Positions 62,401 through 64,000 of a DNA stretch of 64,000 nt are shown one piece after another. This stretch comes from Woronichinia naegeliana WA131 (lineage in GTDB: Bacteria; Cyanobacteriota; Cyanobacteriia; Cyanobacteriales; Microcystaceae): positions 4,558,272 through 4,622,271 of the forward strand of contig CP073041.1 of assembly GCA_025370055.1 (NCBI GenBank), in the 5' to 3' direction. A model generated the notes under the pieces. That model saw only the letters and a program-made list of their open reading frames with translations. It had not been told where the DNA came from and did not search any database. Within the stretch, counting starts at the first letter, position 1; every line of letters begins with the position of its first letter. Position numbers and translations under genes: made by a program.

Positions 62401-64000
62401 ACCAATTAATAAATTTAAAAGCATCAGAACGAATAAATTCTGGAGTAATGTGTAGTGTAGCTCCTGATAATAATGCTGAAAAGACTTCATAGACTGAGAC
62501 ATCGAAATTTAAGCTAGTCCATAAACTACAGCGATCGCCAACACATAAAGGTTTTTTTGTTTGAAAATCCGTATATAGATTAACAACACCAAGATGATTA
62601 CAATAAACTCCTTTAGGCTGCCCCGTAGAACCAGAGGTATAAATCACATAAGCTAAGTTGTTGGGAGTGACCGTAATGTTAAGATTATTCTCATCGGCTT
62701 GACTAATATTCTGCCAATCACTATCTAAACAGACAATATACTCCTGGTTTTGTGCTAGAAGCTTGACCAATTTATTTTGAGTCAGCAACACTTCCACCTG
62801 AGAATCTTCTAACATAAAGCTCAGGCGTTCTTGGGGATACTCAGGATCAAGCGGTACATAAGCCCCGCCTGCCTTGAGAATACCTAATAATCCCACCATC
62901 ATCTCTAAAGAACGCTCAACACAAATTCCGACTAAAGTATCAGCTTTTACGCCTAGTTTTTGCAAATAATGTGCTAGTTGATTAGCACGACAATTTAACT
63001 CAGAATAGGTTAATTGTTGATTTTCAAACACCACCGCTACAGCATTAGGAGTTCGTTCAACTTGTTCCTCAAATAACTGATGAATACACTTATCAACTGG
63101 ATAATCTACCTCAGTATTATGACCGTCAATCAATAACTGTTGTTGTTCAGATTTAGTTAACAAAGGTAATTGAGAAATCCGCTCACTCGGATTAGCAATA
63201 ATTCCCTCAAGTAAAGTCAGAAAATGACCGTTCATTCTTTCAATAGTCTCACCATTAAATAGGTCAGTATTATATTCCCAATCTGCAGTCATTCCAGCTT
63301 CTTTTACCCGTATAAACAAACTTAGATCAAACTTAGTCTTTTTAAATTCCAAAGGCTGAGGGGTGGCTTTTATTCCCTCTAAATCCATTTCATTTAGAAC
63401 TTCATTATCTAGTCCAAACATCACCTGAAATAGAGGAGTATAACCCATATTTCTTTCAGGTTGTAATGCTTCTACTAACATTTCAAAGGGTAAATCTTGA
63501 TGGTCGTAAGCATCCGTTGCCGTCTTTCGTACCTGTTTTAATGCCTCGCTAAAACTGGGATTTCCTGCTAAATCTGTTCTTAAGACTAGGGTGTTGACAA
63601 AAAAGCCGATTAACCCAGCTAATTCGCTACGAGTACGGTTAGCTATGGGAGTACCAACTAAAATGTCTGTTTGTCCCGTATAGCGATAGAGTAGAACCTT
63701 AAATGCGGTCAAGAGGGTCATAAATAAGGTGACACCTTGTTCACGACTCAGCCTATTTAACCCCTGACTAAGTTCTGGGGAAAGAATACCATTGATTCGA
63801 TCTCCCTCAAAACGTTGTTCTGGCGGCCTTGGACGATCTGTCGGTAGATGCAATAAGGCAGGTGCTGCTGCTAACTGTTTTTGCCAGTAATTTAACTGAT
63901 TTTGGCGAATTTCTCCCTGTAAATACTCCCTCTGCCAAATTGCAAAGTCGGCATACTGGATCGGTAACTCTGGTAAATGAGGCTCTAAACCTTTAGTATA
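50402..64000 (-). CDS. mcnC: Cyanopeptolin-type four-module synthetase (5' end outside window)
   Basis: The frame stays open through the right edge; the visible 4532 residues begin inside a C domain (ELPIQYADFAIWQREYLQGE), so a start near 63853 would be false. Order: C(partial)-A1-PCP (LGGHSL at about 61440), C2-A2-PCP (58235), C3-A3-PCP (55085), C4-A4-NMT-PCP (50595), acidic tail TLEDYEEGEL. The NMT has EIGCGSGLLLF at about 51900. Pocket residues: A1 D-V-Y-Y-L-G-G-I-C (unassigned), A2 D-V-E-N-A-G-V-V-T (the Ahp-type code, probably Glu/Gln-derived), A3 D-A-W-T-I-A-A-V-C (Phe), A4 D-V-S-S-I-G-A-V-C (aromatic, likely N-Me-Tyr). The order X-Ahp-Phe-NMeTyr is that of cyanopeptolins/micropeptins. 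A4 carries a 12-residue insertion. Confidence 0.9.
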   Translation of the reverse strand, partial: YTKGLEPHLPELPIQYADFAIWQREYLQGEIRQNQLNYWQKQLAAAPALLHLPTDRPRPPEQRFEGDRINGILSPELSQGLNRLSREQGVTLFMTLLTAFKVLLYRYTGQTDILVGTPIANRTRSELAGLIGFFVNTLVLRTDLAGNPSFSEALKQVRKTATDAYDHQDLPFEMLVEALQPERNMGYTPLFQVMFGLDNEVLNEMDLEGIKATPQPLEFKKTKFDLSLFIRVKEAGMTADWEYNTDLFNGETIERMNGHFLTLLEGIIANPSERISQLPLLTKSEQQQLLIDGHNTEVDYPVDKCIHQLFEEQVERTPNAVAVVFENQQLTYSELNCRANQLAHYLQKLGVKADTLVGICVERSLEMMVGLLGILKAGGAYVPLDPEYPQERLSFMLEDSQVEVLLTQNKLVKLLAQNQEYIVCLDSDWQNISQADENNLNITVTPNNLAYVIYTSGSTGQPKGVYCNHLGVVNLYTDFQTKKPLCVGDRCSLWTSLNFDVSVYEVFSALLSGATLHITPEFIRSDAFKFINWLYSEQISSAYIPPFMLNNFSDYLEQAVNHISLRRLLVGVEPINEKLLISISQRISGLQIINGYGPTETTICSTLYSIKTERISNGNTPIGKPVQNTKIYLLDNQMQPVPIGVQGELHIGGAGLARGYLNRPQLNAEKFIPNPFDKAKGSKLYKTGDLCRYLPDGNIEYLGRIDNQVKIRGFRIELGEIETVLSQHSTVKTAIVIAREDETEQKRLVAYIVPQAEGISAQQEQSLLAVNELRQFLKTQLPEYMIPSAFVILESLPLTPNGKVDRRALPAPDFQSEEQYVAPRNPIEEILSAIWVKVLKVEQVGIHDNFFELGGHSLLATQLISHIRKAFQVEMPLRELFVAPTVAALAQVIRRVSEQEERTELPILPREKDAELPLSFAQTRLWFLDQFESNSSFYNIPLALRLEGNLNQDVLIQSLEEICDRHEALRTNFITVDGIATQVIQTRSWTVTVVDLQHLSSSEQGIASQELTQNHAIQPFDLASEPLIRINLVVLSETEHLLLVCMHHIVSDGWSMGIFLQELTDLYNAYIQNQPSSLKPLPIHYGDYTLWQKQWLQGDILQRQLDYWQKQLAEAPALLSLPTDRPRPAVQSFAGAHLPFTLSWELSQKLTQLTQEQGVTLFMTLLTAFDVLLYRYTEQEDILIGTPIANRNRSELEGLIGFFVNTLVLRTDLSGNPSFNELLIRVREMAMDAYTHQDLPFEMLVEVLQPERDLSHAPLFQVDFLLQNEPPSQLELIGLTANPLLTENATAKFDLTLGMENTNTGLRGVWEYNTDLFERSTIERLAGNFVTLLEAIVANPQQQISQLPLLTEVESQQLLKDWNGTEKDYPFHQCVHHLFEEQAERTPNAVAVVCSGQELTYQQLNIQANQLAHYLQSLGVGSEVLVGIYLERSLLVIVGLLAVLKAGGAYVPLDPDYPQQRLSYMAEDAKISLLLTQQSLLSSLPVEDVGVIVLDQSAEILTVQSLENPVSEVVPENLLCVLYTSGSTGKPKGVMLTHEALVNHSWGISEVFGLTASDRVLQFASFGFDVAAEEIFPTWLKGGTVVLRPSQMFPTLTDFADFIEQESLTLLNITPAYWHEWAIAISQSSATVPSSLRVVAVGGDAVLPETVNIWRQWVGKRVQCINVYGPTEASVTAIVHDLLDSQSEKMNSVLIGRPIANTKAYILDQNLQPAPIGVKGELHLCGLRLARGYLNRPELTAEKFIDNPFADAPFNRLYKTGDLARYLPNGSIECFGRIDNQVKIRGFRIELGEIEAILNQHLDVQTSCVMIREDLPGQKYLVAYIVSHYERIPMISELRQFLAGNLPLYMVPQAFVFLESLPLTPNRKVDRRALPAPNLEGNRRDQYVAPRNGIEEMLVQIWTEVLKVGQVGIYDNFFEIGGHSLLATQLVSRIRSLFKIELPLRSLFAAATVAELAHLIGQLQQQNLTLAVPPILPRTKDGELPLSFAQQRLWFLDQLQPNSALYNIPMVLRLQGNLNQGALERSLWSICDRHEVLRTNFVTIDGQPTQVIQTTKEKISVVELQHLSLNEQAERTQQLRQTQANQPFDLAQESLIRATLVVLSETEHLLLVCMHHIISDGWSIEVFIHELTTLYNAYAQNQPANLAPLPIQYADFALWQRQWLQGDVLQTQLNYWQNQLADAPALLSLPTDHPRPAVQSFVGAYQEFSLSPVLSKALTELSRQQGATLFMTLLAAFDALLYRYTGSSDILVGTPIANRNRGEIEGLIGFFVNTLVMRADLADNPSFSQLLTRVREVAMDAYAHQDLPFEMLVEALQPERDLSHSPLFQVAFVLQNTPKSEIGMTGLTVTDLPLENTTAKFDLTLAMVNTDDGLKGVWEYNTDLFESVTIERLSEHFLNLLGGIVANPQAQISQLPLLTEGEQQQLLIEWNNTQVDYPQIKCIHQLFEEQAERTPDAIAVVFENQPLTYAELNGRANQLAHYLQKLGVKADTLVGICVERSLEMMVGLLGILKAGGAYLPLDPEYPQERLQFAIADAQLSLLLTQERLLDKLPECQARLILLEQVKEEINQNSQDNLTGVVTANNLANLIYTSGSTGKPKGVMVEHRGLFNLAQAQIKTFNLDSDSRILQFASLNFDASIWEIIMAMGAGATLYLSKKDALMPGLPLTELLKNYGITQITLPPSALAALPLEEIPELQTIIVAGEACSEELIKQWATGRNFFNAYGPTETSVCATVEKWTDETETITIGCPIANTQVYILDSHLQSVPIGVPGELHIGGMGLARGYLNRPELTQEKFIPNPFDKIGKSKLYKTGDLCRYLPDGKIEYLGRIDNQVKIRGFRIELGEIEALLNQNESVQGACVIAREDKPGDKRLVAYVVPQPEIILTIDEIRQFLKAKLPDYMVPNAFVILDALPLTPNGKIDRRALPAPDLQGKGEYIAPRNPIEEKLAQIWAEVLKLERVSIEDNFFELGGHSLLATQVISRCQEAFEIALPLRYLFESPTIAQLSAVILKELQTGSRLKLPAIVPLNRQDDIPLSWAQERLWFVNQLEGESGAYTIDLTMRLLGNLNVKALEKAFQAIIQRHEPLRTQFKLKDNKPIQAIAPSVNFTLPIIQSQPLQVEKLLTEAASEPFDLANGSVLRVKLWQVGADEYVLLLAIHHIAADGWSLGVLIDELSASYRSFSTGTKADLPTLPIQYADFAVWQRQWLTNEVLERQLNYWKQQLKGVPLLHQLPSDRPRPAIQTFRGGTEKLQLDSQLTQQLKKLSQESGSTLFMTLLAGFAVLLSRYSGQTDLVIGSPIANRNRTEIEKLIGFFVNSLVLRFDLSQEPTFEDFLAQVRQTTQNAYDHQDLPFEMLVEELQIERHLDRNPLIQIVFALQNAPTEPWDLPGVKVEEMSSGLDSVRVDLEVYLWDVPEGLGGFCSYNRDLFDPATIARMMTHFKALLAAIVANPQQPVALLPLLNPQEHYQLLEEWNETKADYSYDKCIHQLIEEQAERTPNAIAVVFENQQLTYAQLNNRANQLAHYLHSLGVETEVIVGLCVERSLEMIVALIGILKAGGAYLPLDPEYPQARLQFMLFDSQIPLLLTQHSLIDKLPNHQAQTVFLEEIWEKTDQPSQDNLTAKVTPSNLANVIYTSGSTGKPKGVMVEHKGLCNLALAQIQTFGVYSQSRVLQFVSLSFDVCISEILMALGSGSGSTLFLATKDSLMPGLPLIKRLSDYAITHISLPPSALAFLPLVELSTLQTIIVGGEACSPELVKQWSKGRNFFNAYGPTEGSVCATIAKCTPFDEKITIGRPIANVQVYILDPHLQPVPIGVAGELHIGGAGLARGYLNRPELTAEKFISNPFVSLDPPLTPLDKGGEQPSKLYKTGDLARYLPDGQIEYLGRIDNQVKVRGFRIELGEIEAVLSQHLLVQEAVVIARADHQGDNPSATELNTNLVGYLVPALQGQVLPEQLAQWQSEYVSDWQQLYEESYRQSQSATDDPTFNISGWNSSYTGQAMTASEMREWVEHTVSRILVGKPQRVLEIGCGSGLLLFPVAKHCQEYWGADYSSATIDNLERLCGTIEGLAGKVRLLHRTADNLTGIPQAAFDTVVINSVVQYFPSVDYLLQVIEGAVKAIAAEGKIFLGDIRSLPLLEPYHAAVQLARTEANKTLEQWQKQVNQSVATEEELLIEPQFFIALKQRFPQISWVEIAPKRGQADNELTQFRYDVTLHLGKDVQRTVIPWLNWQRDGFSLAKLQDQLKLEQPEWLGIRDVPNQRVQEALQILDWLENPPVVSTVGELRQLLKEKPRMGINPEQMWQLGEKFGYTVHLSWWEGSQDGSFDLVFHRQSSILESAMSAVDGQPYPSFWDNETVIPKSWTDYTNNPLYGKLVQKLVPQVREFVQQKLPSYMVPQAFVLLNALPLTPNGKIDRRALPTPNTATRNLATSFLAPRTPIETQMGQIWSEVLGLERIGIKDNFFELGGHSLLATQVISRSRDLFSVELSLQNLLEYPTIANLAQIIELLAVAQQGQPAITETLEDYEEGEL
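52413..52448. repeat. C/G-rich palindromic repeat inserted in frame in mcnC
   Basis: CCCCCCTTATCAAGGGGGG followed by TTAGGGGGGGATCAAGGG is the core of a repeat common in cyanobacterial spacers. Here it lies between the NPF and LYKTGD motifs of the fourth A domain and is translated as DPPLTPLDKGG. The three sister modules have 7 residues at this place, this one 19, so 36 bases were gained without a frameshift. Confidence 0.75.

Noticed and set aside
63851-63853. TTG as the start of the four-module synthetase
   Set aside because: The frame stays open to the window edge and upstream codons encode normal C-domain sequence, so this is mid-gene.
16790-64000. Microcystin, aeruginosin or microginin cluster
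   Set aside because: No polyketide synthase, aminotransferase-fused module or fatty-acid loading module is present; Ahp-type and Lys-epimerase modules point to cyanopeptolin and anabaenopeptin.
1-64000. tRNA, rRNA or riboswitch genes
   Set aside because: I looked for cloverleaf ends and conserved rRNA or riboswitch cores by eye and saw none; a covariance-model search would be needed to exclude them.

Overview
This is cyanobacterial DNA. The octamer GCGATCGC (HIP1) recurs throughout in genes and spacers, the sequence is AT-rich, and the gene content (a GUN4-domain protein, anabaenopeptin-type and cyanopeptolin-type peptide synthetases) is typical of bloom-forming cyanobacteria such as Microcystis, Planktothrix, Dolichospermum or Woronichinia. 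The sequence alone does not decide the genus.

The left third (about 1-12,600) is an accessory region. Positions 1-2,900 carry a plasmid- or phage-like block on the minus strand: a rolling-circle Rep protein with a long inverted repeat beside it, a small basic protein, a KilA-N protein and a ribbon-helix-helix-like protein. Copies of a short palindrome (CATGTAATACATG) lie upstream of these small genes. Next come a decayed gene, a HicAB toxin-antitoxin pair bracketed by short direct repeats, a transposase scrap, and a probable minus-strand operon. That operon encodes a His-rich 34-residue-repeat protein, a 1275-residue dynamin-like GTPase with a large N-terminal extension, and a second 551-residue dynamin-like GTPase. 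A coupled small gene plus HNH nuclease follows, bracketed by direct repeats that also cut off a fatty-acyl-AMP ligase gene after its first 63 codons.

From about 12,600 to 41,900 lies an anabaenopeptin-type locus. hphA-hphB-hphCD (minus strand) encode the leucine-like chain-extension pathway that turns phenylpyruvate or 4-hydroxyphenylpyruvate into the precursors of homophenylalanine or homotyrosine. They diverge from aptA-aptB-aptC-aptD-aptE (plus strand), apparently from two promoters with overlapping -35 boxes. The synthetase order is A-PCP-C-A-PCP-E / C-A-PCP / C-A-PCP-C-A-NMT-PCP / C-A-PCP-TE, followed by an ABC exporter and a HisC-like aminotransferase that could complete homo-amino-acid synthesis. 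Binding-pocket residues read as basic residue - (D-)Lys - Val - homo-aromatic - N-methyl homo-aromatic - Ile/Phe-like. This is an anabaenopeptin skeleton in which the N-methyl position appears to have received its adenylation domain by copying from the neighbouring module.

From about 44,300 to the right edge, on the opposite strand and converging on the first locus, is a cyanopeptolin/micropeptin-type locus: a four-module synthetase cut by the window edge (pockets: unassigned - DVENAGVVT, the Ahp type - DAWTIAAVC, Phe - an aromatic type with N-methyltransferase), a flavin halogenase, and a terminal Val-type module with thioesterase. Start and stop codons overlap by 4 bases throughout. The halogenase carries the same kind of N-terminal docking domain as the terminal synthetase. 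Between the two loci lie a GUN4-domain coiled-coil protein, a small membrane protein and a possible 39-residue ORF. The cyanopeptolin arm has no exporter of its own in this window. Palindromic and dispersed repeats have entered this region, including one in frame inside a synthetase domain.
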